Shown: positions 49,935 through 60,471, numbered from the stretch's first letter. The stretch: 64,000 bases of DNA from Akkermansiaceae bacterium (GCA_903934285.1 CAIZNN010000181.1:48765-112764), one strand, 5' to 3'. Numbers and translations are program-made. The notes: generated by a model from the letters alone, not told the origin.

Positions 49935-50746
49935 CCCTGTATCGCCTCAGCCACCTGATCTGTCTCTTGCTAGGAAGCGCAGCCCTCGGCGCTGCCGCCA
50001 CCACCACCCCCTTCGAGCAGGCGAACCAGCACTTCAAGACCGGCGAATTCGCGGCAGCCGCTCGCGCCTATGAGCAGCTCCTAACCACTGAGGGCCCGCG
50101 TGCCGCCGTTTTCTATAACCTTGGCAACAGCTATCAACGCCTCGGCCAATTCGGCCCGGCCATCCTTGCCTACGAACGCGCCCGCCTGCTCAGCCCGCGC
50201 GATCCGGATCTGTCAGTCAATCTCGCCCTCGCCCGCAAGGCCGCCGCCGCATTCGAGGAACCCGGCGCCCACCCGCGCCTCGATGGCCTGCTCAATCATC
50301 TCAGCTGCAATGAATGGTCCTGGCTGGTCGCCGCCGCAGCATTGGCACTCGGCGGCCTCACCCTGGTCTGTGGCGCAGTGCCGCTGCCGCGCCGATGGCT
50401 GCGCACCTCCGCCCGGGTGGCCGCAGCGATGGCCGGCATCACCATCGTGACCGGCGCCGCCGCCCTCTATCTGCGGCGCGGCGAGCATACCCGCGGCATC
50501 GTGCTGTCCGCCGCGGCCACCGTCCGACTCTCGCCGTTTGATTCCGCCGAAGCGCTTGGCACTCCCGGCCCTGGGCGCAGTGTGCGCCTCGGCGCCCACA
50601 CCGGCGCCTTCCGCTACGTCGAAGTGCCCGCCACCCACCTCCGCGGCTGGATGGCGGACGCCGACGTCGCCGCCATCATCCCATCCCTAATTCTTAATCC
50701 TAAAGAAGGAAAAGGGAACCGGTTGGGGTGGCGTTTTTTACCATAG
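49931..50746 (+). CDS. BatE-like TPR protein with SH3-like C-terminus
   Basis: FEQANQHFKTGEFAAAARAYEQLL..VFYNLGNSYQRLGQFGPAILAYERARLLSPRDPDLSVNLALAR; 4-bp overlap with batD. Confidence 0.85.
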   Translation: MTLYRLSHLICLLLGSAALGAAATTTPFEQANQHFKTGEFAAAARAYEQLLTTEGPRAAVFYNLGNSYQRLGQFGPAILAYERARLLSPRDPDLSVNLALARKAAAAFEEPGAHPRLDGLLNHLSCNEWSWLVAAAALALGGLTLVCGAVPLPRRWLRTSARVAAAMAGITIVTGAAALYLRRGEHTRGIVLSAAATVRLSPFDSAEALGTPGPGRSVRLGAHTGAFRYVEVPATHLRGWMADADVAAIIPSLILNPKEGKGNRLGWRFLP

Positions 50747-50824
50747 ATTTCACGGATTGAACCGGCCCGCCCCTCAGCAGTTAGATCCGGCGCTGGCCGC
50801 GCGGCGGGGCCACGGGCCGGCGGA

Positions 50825-52840
50825 TCAGTTAGACCGCGGGCGGCGCGATGGCGGCAGCGCCGGCAGGACCTCGCCGGCATGATCTTTTTCGAGCTGCTCC
50901 TTGGCCTTGCGCCAGACGCGGATCTGATCGGGATCGGCCCCGACGGCCGGGCCGGGTTGGGCGGCGCCAGGGATGTTGGGAGCTAACAGGGCGGGCAGCA
51001 CATCGCCGGCACGGTCCTTCTCGAAGCGTTCCACCGCCTTGCGCCAGACCGAAACCTGATCGGGATTGGCCGCCACTCTCGGGCTGGCCAACTCCGCCAT
51101 CGGCAATTTCGAGCTTTCGAACTTCACCAGCAGATTGCGGAAGACGATGCGTTCCTGACTCATGAATGAGCGCCAGTTGACGTCTTTGAGCAAGGCGGTT
51201 CCGGCCTCGGTCTCGCCGGCGAGGATGCGGGCGGTGCCTTCGAGGGCAACACCCATCATCGGCGCCACCCCCTTGCCATTACGCACCTGCGACAGCAGAG
51301 CCAGCGCATCGGCCGGACGACCGTCCAGCATCGCGGCTAACATCAAGGTGGAACGGTACACCGGCTGGTCGTGGCGCTCGATGAGTTTGGTCAGCACCGC
51401 GACCACCTGAGCGGGCGGCAAAACCCCTTGGATCAGCGCGAAATAATAGGCGTTGTTGACTAGTTCGGGATTGGCAGGTTCGAAGCGCAACAGGGTGCGG
51501 AACATCGCCATCAGGTCCTCCGAGCGCCCCTGGGCACCCAGCGAAGTGAAGAGCGGCAACAGATCGGCATAGAGCGGCAATTGGCCCCACCCCAAGCGCA
51601 CCGCCGCCACCCAGGCGTCTTCGGCGGCATCCTTCGCGCCGTTGCGTTCCGCCATGCGGGCGATGTCGAGGCAGCGGTTGCGGGTCGTATCGTACGCCGC
51701 GTGATTCAGCGCCCGGGTCCACGCCGCCCCCGCCGCAATCATATCGCCATGGCTCGTGGCCAGCTTGGCCTGCACCAACTCGATCTCCACAAGGTCGGCC
51801 GACGCCGGGGGTGCGGCCAACGCGGCGGCAATTTCGGTGTCCTTTTTCAAATGCAGCAAGGCGTAGAGGCGGGCGATGTAGGCATCGGAGCGGGTTTTAG
51901 CGGGTTCTTCGAGGGTGCGCACGGCCAACTCGGCCTGTTCATGGCGCAGCAACCAAGTGCCGAGCACCGCCGGATCGGTGGCCAGAAAACGCTTGATGGC
52001 TGCATCGTAGTAGCGTTCGGGTGCCGCCGGACGCCCCCGCAACGCCGGATGCATGCCGAGCAGGTGGTGCAACGTCGTGGCTTTCGGCTGGCTCTTGAGC
52101 CACTCCGGCAGCGCGGGCAGCGGCGCGTCCTCGGCGAGGCCACCGGGCGCATCAGCGAGAACCGGCAGCGCGGCCAGGGCTTCATCGTCGGCCTTGGCGG
52201 CGACCAAATCGGCGAAAATCTGCCGTGCCTCGGTCACGCGGGCGGGTTGCGGCCGGCTGCACAAGGTGCGCAACAGCGCGAGCCGGACTTTGGGACCGTC
52301 CGTGGGTTGCGCCACCTCGCGCAAGCTCTTCTCCGCAAGGTCGAGCTGCCCGCGTTGGAGCAGCAACGGCACGATGGCGGCGCGGAATTCTGCCTGATTG
52401 CGGAACACCTCCGGCAGGCAGGCGTAGGCACTCAAGGCCACCGCATGGGGCGCTTGCAGCGCCATCACCTCGAGTGCTTCCAACAAGTCCTCGCGGATGG
52501 AGCGGGAGTCGGTGAAGAGTTCGGCCACGGCCATGTAGGCGCTTGGCGCGTTGAGTTTGCCGAGGGCACGGGCCCAGATGCGATAGGCCTCGAAATCCTG
52601 CCGCACCAACAGGACGCTGCGGGCGTTATCGCGCGCGGCGCTCCAGTTCTCATTGCGCGCCGCGGTCTTGGCGGCTTCCAGATTCTGATTGATGCGGTAC
52701 TCGCGAAACGCTCGGTAGGCCGGCTTGACGGCGAAGCCAAGCGCGACGAGCAGCACCACGAAGCCCGCGCGAAACACCTGCCGCTCGATCAGCGTTCGCA
52801 GCGTTTGCAGCGCTTTCCTTGCAGAACCAGTGGCCGTCAT
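50825..52840 (-). CDS. Large TPR-like membrane-anchored protein, unknown function
   Basis: N-terminal TM and helical repeat content; long ORF. Confidence 0.65.
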   Translation of the reverse strand: MTATGSARKALQTLRTLIERQVFRAGFVVLLVALGFAVKPAYRAFREYRINQNLEAAKTAARNENWSAARDNARSVLLVRQDFEAYRIWARALGKLNAPSAYMAVAELFTDSRSIREDLLEALEVMALQAPHAVALSAYACLPEVFRNQAEFRAAIVPLLLQRGQLDLAEKSLREVAQPTDGPKVRLALLRTLCSRPQPARVTEARQIFADLVAAKADDEALAALPVLADAPGGLAEDAPLPALPEWLKSQPKATTLHHLLGMHPALRGRPAAPERYYDAAIKRFLATDPAVLGTWLLRHEQAELAVRTLEEPAKTRSDAYIARLYALLHLKKDTEIAAALAAPPASADLVEIELVQAKLATSHGDMIAAGAAWTRALNHAAYDTTRNRCLDIARMAERNGAKDAAEDAWVAAVRLGWGQLPLYADLLPLFTSLGAQGRSEDLMAMFRTLLRFEPANPELVNNAYYFALIQGVLPPAQVVAVLTKLIERHDQPVYRSTLMLAAMLDGRPADALALLSQVRNGKGVAPMMGVALEGTARILAGETEAGTALLKDVNWRSFMSQERIVFRNLLVKFESSKLPMAELASPRVAANPDQVSVWRKAVERFEKDRAGDVLPALLAPNIPGAAQPGPAVGADPDQIRVWRKAKEQLEKDHAGEVLPALPPSRRPRSN

Positions 52841-52966
52841 CTCGGCCTACCCTAGTCACGACCCAAACCAACACAAGACGATTATAGGATTTGTCAAATC
52901 CACGAAACGCTCACGGGCGGGCGGCCTGTGGACGGCGCGCCCCGCACTCCGGCTCCATTGGCATGG

Positions 52967-54124
52967 CTACAGCCGCTCGCCGAGGGTGCCGGCGGCCCAG
53001 GCATCGAGCAACTGTATCATCTCGGCGAATGCAGCGGACCGTCCGGAGCGGACAAAATGCCCGCTGGCACAGTTGCCGGCCAGCAGCAGTCCCGCGTCAT
53101 CCAATCCCCTCAGGGCGGCGGCGAGGCAACCGGCACCGAAATTATCGCCCGCCCCGGTCGAGATGAGCGGCTCACGGCAATAGGGCCCCGGCACATAGAC
53201 CGTGCCGGCAGCGCTGGCGCAGGCGGCACCGTCGTTGGGATGAATGATGACCCGGTCCACGGCGATGTGGGAATGCAGCAGCGCGGCGAGTTCCACCACC
53301 GCCTCGGCATCCCTGCGCCCATGATAGGCGGCGCCAAACACTTCGCCCATTTGCCATGCCTCCTTCAAATTGAAACTGAGTATGGTCTGGCACTGCCGGG
53401 TGATTGGCCCGAGGCGCTCGAGCAGGTCCGCCCGGTCGGCCGCCGGCCGCGTCTCAAACTCTGCCAAGTCCATGAAAAACACCACCGCCTTGGCTGCCAC
53501 ACCGAGCTCCGCCAGACGGGCCGCCAGATTGCTCCAGATCGCGCCGGCATGCGGCAGCTTGCCCCAGTTGAGCGCGCCGATGAAACCGGCCGCCTGCAAT
53601 TCCGTGTCGAGCGCGCTGGGGCCCACACGCTCTAACAACCGCGCCCAGGTCACCTCCTCGCACGCGGCCATATCGCACAGCATGATCTTGCCGTCGGTGA
53701 ACTCAAGGCAGGTGGTGCGCGCGGGGTCCGCCAGCGTGAAGAGGCGCTGCATTTTGCCGCCCAGCGCCTCCTGATAGATCGGCAGCACCTCGCCACTGCC
53801 CATCGCGCCGATGTAGGTGAGGTCAATCGCGCCAGCGTGGATGGCATGCATGGCGGCGGCAAAGAGCGGGCCATTGCCGCCGAACTTGTCGCCCAAGTGC
53901 CGCGCCGGATAGGAAGCCGAGACACCCGCGGCGGCGGCCACCTTGGGCCCGAACTCGGCCATCGTGGCCGGCATTTGCAAGCGCACGAACGTGTCGATAA
54001 AGCCATCGAAGCCACACAGCCCGGCAGGTCGCGGCGGCGCGGTGGATGTTAGATCCGCCTTGAACTCCGCAATGACCCCGGCGAGTGCTGCGACGTTGCG
54101 ATAGATCCTGATCGGGGTGGCCAT
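52967..54124 (-). CDS. PfkB-family carbohydrate kinase
   Basis: GFDGFIDTF, HLGDKFGGNGPLFAAAMHAI, PLISTGAGDNFGAGCLAAAL. Confidence 0.85.
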   Translation of the reverse strand: MATPIRIYRNVAALAGVIAEFKADLTSTAPPRPAGLCGFDGFIDTFVRLQMPATMAEFGPKVAAAAGVSASYPARHLGDKFGGNGPLFAAAMHAIHAGAIDLTYIGAMGSGEVLPIYQEALGGKMQRLFTLADPARTTCLEFTDGKIMLCDMAACEEVTWARLLERVGPSALDTELQAAGFIGALNWGKLPHAGAIWSNLAARLAELGVAAKAVVFFMDLAEFETRPAADRADLLERLGPITRQCQTILSFNLKEAWQMGEVFGAAYHGRRDAEAVVELAALLHSHIAVDRVIIHPNDGAACASAAGTVYVPGPYCREPLISTGAGDNFGAGCLAAALRGLDDAGLLLAGNCASGHFVRSGRSAAFAEMIQLLDAWAAGTLGERL

Positions 54125-54160
54125 GGCGGATGGGGCGATTGGTCCGCCCGGGGGTTCATG

Positions 54161-55054
54161 CTAATGGGCTATCTCATTTTTGGTCACATCCCCCGGCACA
54201 TCCAACAATTGGATGCTGGATATGGTTTTGAACGCCTGGTGGTCGGCAAACGTCCAGACGACTTTCTTGTCAGGCGTGATTTCGATGAGGTGCGGGGCTT
54301 TGCCGAATTGGCCGTGGCCGAGCCAGTTGGAAACCACGGTGTTGCCGTTAGGCAGGCGCTGCAAACCCGTCATGAAATGCAGCGCGATGCCCGCCAAGTC
54401 GCCGTCCTTGATTTCCCACACCGTGGTGCCTGCCGCATCCACCTCGCACACCCTGCGGCCGCCGGGAAAATCGCCACAGGCAATGAGCGTGTTGCCGCTG
54501 GCCAGGCGGATCACGCTGTGCGGCCCGCCCGCGGCCGCAATTTCGCGGACCACCTTGCCCTGCGAATCATATTCGCGCACGACCTGTTCGCCGTAGTGCG
54601 CGACGAGATAATGGTCGTTGGCCAGGCGCCGGGCATTGCGCATGTAGAGGTGGCCACCGTCCTTGCCCGCGGGCAACAACTTGATTTCCTTGACGATTTT
54701 GCCGCTCGGGTCGACGTCGAGCAGGCGTCCGGCATTGCACTCGCCGATGAAGGTGTTGCCATTGGCGAGGCGCTGGCAAGCATATATCTCACTGCTGGAT
54801 TGATAGTCGAAGACGACCTGCTTGTCGCGGGTGACTTCCTTCACGCCGTGCCCGGTGTTGAACAGCAGGTTGCCATTGGGCAACACCCAGACATCATTGC
54901 AGTCCTTGGCTGGATACTCCCACTCGATCTTGCCGTCGGCGGCGACCACGCACGCTTTCCCCTGGCTGTAGTCCGCGCAAGCAAACCGGTGCCCTTCGGC
55001 ATGGGCAAACGCTGCCCAACCCACAATCACTGCTGATATGATGTTCGTTTTCAT
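54161..55054 (-). CDS. Secreted beta-propeller protein
   Basis: Signal peptide; repeated LPNGNLL/LANGNTF/LPNGNTV blades. Confidence 0.75.
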   Translation of the reverse strand: MKTNIISAVIVGWAAFAHAEGHRFACADYSQGKACVVAADGKIEWEYPAKDCNDVWVLPNGNLLFNTGHGVKEVTRDKQVVFDYQSSSEIYACQRLANGNTFIGECNAGRLLDVDPSGKIVKEIKLLPAGKDGGHLYMRNARRLANDHYLVAHYGEQVVREYDSQGKVVREIAAAGGPHSVIRLASGNTLIACGDFPGGRRVCEVDAAGTTVWEIKDGDLAGIALHFMTGLQRLPNGNTVVSNWLGHGQFGKAPHLIEITPDKKVVWTFADHQAFKTISSIQLLDVPGDVTKNEIAH

Positions 55055-55135
55055 TGGTTATTGTTCTTGAGATATACCTACCCGGCCGCATGCGCCCGTA
55101 GCCCCGGCCCTGCCATCCAACCCATCCGCTCCGCA

Positions 55136-56137
55136 TTAGACCGGCTCGCCGAGCGCCACCACATCGGCACGCATGCGGCGCATGTCGGCGGCTTCCAGCG
55201 CCAACCCGCCGGCCTTGGCATTGTCGGCCAATTGGCTCAGCGTGCGCGTGCCGCACAAAACGTGGGTCACTCCGGGTTGGGCCGCGGTCCAGGCAATCGC
55301 CAATTGCGAGAGGGTGCAGTCATACTTGACGAGCAACTCGCGCCAATTGGCAAGCACGTCGAGCACGCGGCGGCGGTTGGCCGGGGTGAACCACGGGTTC
55401 CAGGCCTCGTTGCTGCGAAACTCGTCGGCACGAAACACGCGCTCCATGCCGACCTTGCCGGTCAACAAGCCTTGTTCCAGCGACATGTATGTTAGGGTCG
55501 CCATCTGGTGCTGCGCGCACAACGGCAAAATCTCCTGCTCCGCCTCGCGGCACAGCATCGAATAGCGCAACTGATGGCTCACAATTGCCCCGCAGCCAAG
55601 GAACTCCTGCAACTCGTCGGGCGTCACATTGCTGACACCGATGTGGCGGATTTTCCCCTGCTCCTGGAATTTGAGCAGGCAGGCCATGCTGTCGGCTACC
55701 GGGGTTTTGTCCGGCGCCATTGCCGGCCAATGCACCTGATAGAGGTCGACATAGTCGGTGTGCAGGCGGCGCAGGCTGTTGTCGATTTCGAGCTGCAAGG
55801 TGTCCGGCCGCAAGCTGCGGTGCATCGCCTTGCCATCCAAATCGGCAAAATACGAGCCGCGCGCATCCTCCCACCACAGCCCGCACTTGGTGGCGATGAG
55901 CGCCTGCTCGCGGCGGCCTTTCACCGCCTTGCCAACCACCGTCTCGCTGCGGCCCCAGCCGTAGGCCGGTGCCGTGTCGATCAAGTTGATACCGAGGTCG
56001 AGGGCGGTCTGGATGAGGCGGATGGATTGCGCGTCATCCGGGTTGTCGCCCCAAGGGGTGCCGCCGCCCAGCACCCAGGTGCCCAGGGCGATGGTGGATG
56101 CGTTGATGCCGGATTGGCCAAGAGGTCGGTATTGCAT
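55136..56137 (-). CDS. Aldo/keto reductase
   Basis: MQYRPLGQSGINASTIALGTWVLGG, NLIDTAPAYGWGRSETVVGKAV, DYVDLYQVHWP, HIGVSN. Confidence 0.95.
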   Translation of the reverse strand: MQYRPLGQSGINASTIALGTWVLGGGTPWGDNPDDAQSIRLIQTALDLGINLIDTAPAYGWGRSETVVGKAVKGRREQALIATKCGLWWEDARGSYFADLDGKAMHRSLRPDTLQLEIDNSLRRLHTDYVDLYQVHWPAMAPDKTPVADSMACLLKFQEQGKIRHIGVSNVTPDELQEFLGCGAIVSHQLRYSMLCREAEQEILPLCAQHQMATLTYMSLEQGLLTGKVGMERVFRADEFRSNEAWNPWFTPANRRRVLDVLANWRELLVKYDCTLSQLAIAWTAAQPGVTHVLCGTRTLSQLADNAKAGGLALEAADMRRMRADVVALGEPV

Positions 56138-56605
56138 GGGATGGGGGGGGGGGCTGGGGGGGAAGATTGACTGACGGCTTCGAGAGTAGCGCCGACCAAC
56201 CGGTCCGGCAATCGCAGAAAATAGAATCACCGCGCTCTTTGGCGATGAACTCCACGCCTCCAACAACAATTGGCTTCCCTTCGACCCGCAGAATGGTTGA
56301 ATGAACCTCAATGCTTGCGCCAAACCATCAGGCGGGCCGTCGGCCCTTGACTCCCGGGCCGCGCCGGCCAACCGTAGCTAGCATGGCTATGGGATGGAGA
56401 GGGTTCATGGACGTGGTGACAGCCGCGCACAGGATGCAATGCAATTCATCCTGCCGCTAACCATTCCGCCCAGGCCCCGCCCGGGAGCGCAGGGCGCCGG
56501 GTCGTTTCGACCACGAAAAATACCTGTCGAACCCACGCAAGCAATGGGGACGATAACACCGCCCCTGCCTGTTGCATCAGGGGCGGGACACAAGCCGACT
56601 AGCGC

Positions 56606-56713
56606 CTAGGGCTTCTTGGCAGAAGCCTGTTTCTTCGCCTGGGAGGCGCTGCTGCTCTTGACCTGTTTTTGCGCGGACTTCTTTTGGTTCGCTTTGGGGG
56701 ATTTGTCGCCCAT
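56606..56713 (-). CDS. 35-aa Lys-rich small protein (MGDKSPKANQKKSAQKQ...)
   Basis: Short ORF MGDKSPKANQKKSAQKQVKSSSASQAKKQASAKKP; N-terminus resembles a small hypothetical family I recall from several phyla. Confidence 0.65.
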   Translation of the reverse strand: MGDKSPKANQKKSAQKQVKSSSASQAKKQASAKKP

Positions 56714-56915
56714 GGTGGTGGTTCGGTTAGTATGGTTAGAGTTGCCGGCGGCACCTGATTGTCCCGTCTGCGATTTCACCATCGACACTTCGGCCGCCGA
56801 TGTCAAGCGTCGGGTTTGCGGGGGATTTGTCATCGTCATGGCCGCGGCGCTTGGCGGCAAACCAAGCAACGACAGGCGCGGGCGCCTGTCTGCCATCACC
56901 GCCGGGACGGCTGTG

Positions 56916-57617
56916 TTACTTAGTGCAGGCCTGCAAGCCTCGCGTGGCGGCGTCCTTGACCACCTTGGAGGGCGTGCTGGCGAGAACCTTCTCGTAAGTG
57001 ATCTTCGCGGCGTTCTTGTTACCAGCGGCCAGCAGATGTTCCGCGCAATTCAGCGAGGCATCGGCGATGGCGGCCATGGTCCCGGCCGCGGGTTTGGCCA
57101 TGAGGAGGGCCTTGGCCGCGTCTTGCGAAGCGATGTCACCCACGGCATGGGCGGCGGCGGCGGCGACGCCCGGGTCGCTATCGGCGAGCAGGGGGGTCAG
57201 CGCGGCCAGCGCGGCGGCTTCACCACGGACACCTAACGAGCTGATCATGCCGATCTTGAGCTTGGCGGGAACCTTCGGGAGCGCGTCACGCAGGGCTTGG
57301 CCGGCTTCCGGTCCGGGGATGCGCTCCAAGGCATAGCGGGCCATGTGGGAGAGCTTCTCATCCGCCAGCAACGGGGCCAGCGCCGGCACCGCGGCGGCGG
57401 TACCGATGGTCCTGAGGGCGCGACACACCGCGTCCTTGGCGGCTTGGGGCACTTCGGTCTTGAGCACCGCGATGAGGCCGGATTCCAACTCCTTGCGGGC
57501 TGCGGCATCGGTGTGAGTCGCCACGATCGCGTCGTCGATGGGCATGAGGAGGTTGGGATCCGTGCCCCAATCGTAGGTTTTCAGAGCTTCCAGGGCTTTG
57601 GCCAGATTTTCAGTCAT
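56916..57617 (-). CDS. HEAT-repeat protein
   Basis: Ala/Leu-rich repeats such as AVPALAPLLADEKLSHMARYALERI, AALTPLLADSDPGVAAAAAHAVGDI. Confidence 0.85.
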   Translation of the reverse strand: MTENLAKALEALKTYDWGTDPNLLMPIDDAIVATHTDAAARKELESGLIAVLKTEVPQAAKDAVCRALRTIGTAAAVPALAPLLADEKLSHMARYALERIPGPEAGQALRDALPKVPAKLKIGMISSLGVRGEAAALAALTPLLADSDPGVAAAAAHAVGDIASQDAAKALLMAKPAAGTMAAIADASLNCAEHLLAAGNKNAAKITYEKVLASTPSKVVKDAATRGLQACTK

Positions 57618-57671
57618 AATGTGGTTCCTTCTAAAAAGAGTTCAGGTGGTTGGATAAAGGCGGCGGCGGGA

Positions 57672-58907
57672 TCAAAGCTGCCATGGTTCGCGGCGGGCCC
57701 GATCGATGAAGCGGTTGGCCTCGTCGTCGCCGATGAATTGTTGTTTCGCCGCGTCCCACTTGAGCGAGCGGCCCAAGGTGTAGGCGATGATGCCGAGATG
57801 ACAGACGGTCACGGTATTGACGGCGAGTTCGATGTCGCGGAAGGGCTTGGCGCGGGTCTTGATGCACTCCAGGAAATCGGCGCCGATGCCGCCCTTGGCC
57901 GCATATTCAGGGATCTTCTTGGGCTCGCGCTTCTCACCGGGAGTGCCGTCGACTTGATGCTGCGATTTGCCCGGCTTGTTGAGAGTCAGCTCGACGCCGT
58001 TGGGATACTTGAAGGCAAGCCATCTCTTGTCGCCCTCCACGGTGAGGATCACCTCCGTCGGTTGCAGTTCGCGCACGTCCACGGCGAAGGTGGCGCCACC
58101 GATGTGATGGGCGCCCCAGTCGGTCATGTTGCCGCCGGAATAATCGGAATAGGACCGCCAACTGCCACCCTCGCAAGAGAAGTTGCCGTCGCAGCGACTG
58201 TGATTGTAGGGTGCCCAGGGTGCCGGCCCGAGCCACATTTCCCAGTCCATGTCGGCGGGGCAATTCTCGGCCGGCAAGTTGCATGCCTTGGAGATTGTCC
58301 CCATCTCGACGTTGATCGCCTTGATCGGGCCGAGTTCGCCGCTCCAACAGGGATTGACGATCTTGCGGTAATCCTCCAGGACGCGCTGGCTGCCGCCGGA
58401 TACCACGCGGCCGTAGCGGCGGGCGGCTTCGACGACCAGCTGGCCCTCGCGCAAGGTGCGGGTTTCCGGTTTCTGGCAGAAAACATCCTTGCCGGCGCGG
58501 CAAGCCTCGATGATCTGGATGCCATGCCAGTGGTCCGGGGTGGCGATGTGCACCGCGTCGATGTCCTCGCGAGCCAGCATCTCGCGGAAATCAACGTAGG
58601 CTTTGCAGTCCTTGTTGCCATATTTCCCGTCGACCTGGTTCTTGCGCTCATTGCGGACGTTGCCGCGCACTTCGCACACGCCGACATACTGCACCAGCGG
58701 GTTGTTGAGGAAATTGCTCATGTCGCCGCTGCCCATGTTGCCCAGGCCGATGCCGCCCATGACGATGCGGTTGCTGGGTGCGGGCTTCTCGTCATTGCCA
58801 AGTGCGCTGGAGGGAATGATGGTGGGAAACCCGAGGGCGACGGTCGTCAAACCGGTCGCTTTCAGGAAATCACGGCGTGTGTGTTGGTTCTGCTTCGTCT
58901 GGGACAT
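57672..58907 (-). CDS. Gfo/Idh/MocA oxidoreductase with Tat signal
   Basis: HTRRDFLKATGLTTVALGFP; GIGLGNMG, DAVHIATPDHWHGIQIIEACRAGKDVFCQKP. Confidence 0.93.
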   Translation of the reverse strand: MSQTKQNQHTRRDFLKATGLTTVALGFPTIIPSSALGNDEKPAPSNRIVMGGIGLGNMGSGDMSNFLNNPLVQYVGVCEVRGNVRNERKNQVDGKYGNKDCKAYVDFREMLAREDIDAVHIATPDHWHGIQIIEACRAGKDVFCQKPETRTLREGQLVVEAARRYGRVVSGGSQRVLEDYRKIVNPCWSGELGPIKAINVEMGTISKACNLPAENCPADMDWEMWLGPAPWAPYNHSRCDGNFSCEGGSWRSYSDYSGGNMTDWGAHHIGGATFAVDVRELQPTEVILTVEGDKRWLAFKYPNGVELTLNKPGKSQHQVDGTPGEKREPKKIPEYAAKGGIGADFLECIKTRAKPFRDIELAVNTVTVCHLGIIAYTLGRSLKWDAAKQQFIGDDEANRFIDRARREPWQL

Positions 58908-59161
58908 GATCTGCTCACAACGCTGGGAAAAACCGGCGTCTTTCAGCAATCTGAGGGCACGACGACATTTCTGCCGAGCCCCGCCGCGCCGCCCGCCGAT
59001 ACCGGCCCGGGCAGCGGGAAATTTCCCGCCGCCATCGCCGCGCGAGCCGGCGTGGATCGCGGCTGGCCCTGCCCGAAGTGCCGCCGCACTCCTCAAATCG
59101 GCTGGCGCACGCCAATCCCGCCTTGAAATCCTGACACGCCCGTGCATTCTCCGGCCCGCCC

Positions 59162-60457
59162 ATGGCCGAACCTTCCTTCCAGTCGCTTCCCGGATTCCGC
59201 GATTTCATTCCCCGTGAATGCGCCGTGCGCAATTATTTGTTCGAGACATGGCGGGCGGTGGCACGGCGCTGCGGCTATGCGGAATACGAGACGCCGATTC
59301 TGGAAGACACCGCGCTGTACCTCAAAAAGTCCGGCGGCGAGCTCTCGGCCCAGTTGTTCCGCTTTGAGGACCAAGGCGGCCGTGATGTGACGCTGCGGCC
59401 GGAAGTGACCGCCTCGCTGGCCCGCCTCGCCGCGCAACACCAGCGCGATTTCCCCAAGCCGCTCAAGTGGTTCGAGATCGGCCAGTGTTTCCGCTACGAA
59501 AAGCCGCAAAAAGGCCGCGGCCGCGAGTTCCACCAGTTCAACGTCGATATCCTCGGCGAGGCCGGCCCCGCCGCCGATGCCGAACTCATCGCCCTGGCCA
59601 TCGAAACCATGCTCGCCTTCGGCTTCGTCGCCGGCGACTTTGTCATCCGCGTCTCGGATCGCAAGGCATGGATGGATTTCGCCTCCCGCCATGGCCTCGC
59701 CGAAGATGCCATCCCGGAGTTCCTCAACATCATCGACAAACTCGAGCGCGAAAAACCCGAGTTGCTCAAATCCAAACTCGCCGGCTTCGGCCTCACCCCG
59801 GAGCTCGTCCGCGACTTCATCGCCCATCCCGACCATGCCTCGGCCGCCTATCAGGCGATCCTCGCCGATCTAACGGCCCGCGGGTTTGCCGCCTTTGTGG
59901 AGCTCGATCTCTCGATCGTGCGCGGCCTGGCCTATTACACCGGGGTGGTGTTTGAAGTTTTCGATGCCACCAAGTCGATGCGTGCCGTCGCCGGCGGCGG
60001 CCGCTACGACACGCTGGTGGCCACCATTTCCGGGGGGGCCACCGATCTGCCCGCCACCGGCTTTGCCATGGGCGACTATGTGATCCGCAATCTGATTGAG
60101 GAAACCACCCACGCCGCAATGCAAATGGAAGTCTGGCTGCAACGCAACGCCGCCGCCTGCGACGTGTTTGTCGTCGTCGCCGATGAATCCATGCGCCCCG
60201 CCGCCTTGCGCCTCGTCACCGACCTGCGCCGCGCCGGCGTGGCCGCCGATCTGCCGCTGGCCCCGGCCAAGGTGCCCAAACAATTCCAAAGCGCCGAACG
60301 CTCGCGCGCCCGCTTCGCCCTGATCGTGGGCGCGGAATATCCCGCCCTCAAACTCAAAATCCTCGCCAGCCGCGCCGAAGAAGCCGGCCACGCCAGCACC
60401 GCCGTCGCCTGGATCGCCGGGCGCCTCCAACAACCCGACGGCCCGCTGATTGCATGA
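59162..60457 (+). CDS. hisS: Histidyl-tRNA synthetase
   Basis: GFRDFIPRECAVRNYLFETWR, TLRPEVTASLARL, IGQCFRYEKPQKGRGREFHQFNVDILG, VRGLAYYTGVVFE. Confidence 0.94.
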   Translation: MAEPSFQSLPGFRDFIPRECAVRNYLFETWRAVARRCGYAEYETPILEDTALYLKKSGGELSAQLFRFEDQGGRDVTLRPEVTASLARLAAQHQRDFPKPLKWFEIGQCFRYEKPQKGRGREFHQFNVDILGEAGPAADAELIALAIETMLAFGFVAGDFVIRVSDRKAWMDFASRHGLAEDAIPEFLNIIDKLEREKPELLKSKLAGFGLTPELVRDFIAHPDHASAAYQAILADLTARGFAAFVELDLSIVRGLAYYTGVVFEVFDATKSMRAVAGGGRYDTLVATISGGATDLPATGFAMGDYVIRNLIEETTHAAMQMEVWLQRNAAACDVFVVVADESMRPAALRLVTDLRRAGVAADLPLAPAKVPKQFQSAERSRARFALIVGAEYPALKLKILASRAEEAGHASTAVAWIAGRLQQPDGPLIA

Positions 60458-60471
60458 AGACCGAAGACAGA

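Noticed and set aside
51581-52855. 424-aa plus-strand ORF
   Set aside because: Antisense to the large TPR-like protein; no motifs.
57297-59126. 609-aa plus-strand ORF opposite the HEAT and Gfo/Idh/MocA genes
   Set aside because: Shadow ORF; the minus strand encodes convincing families.
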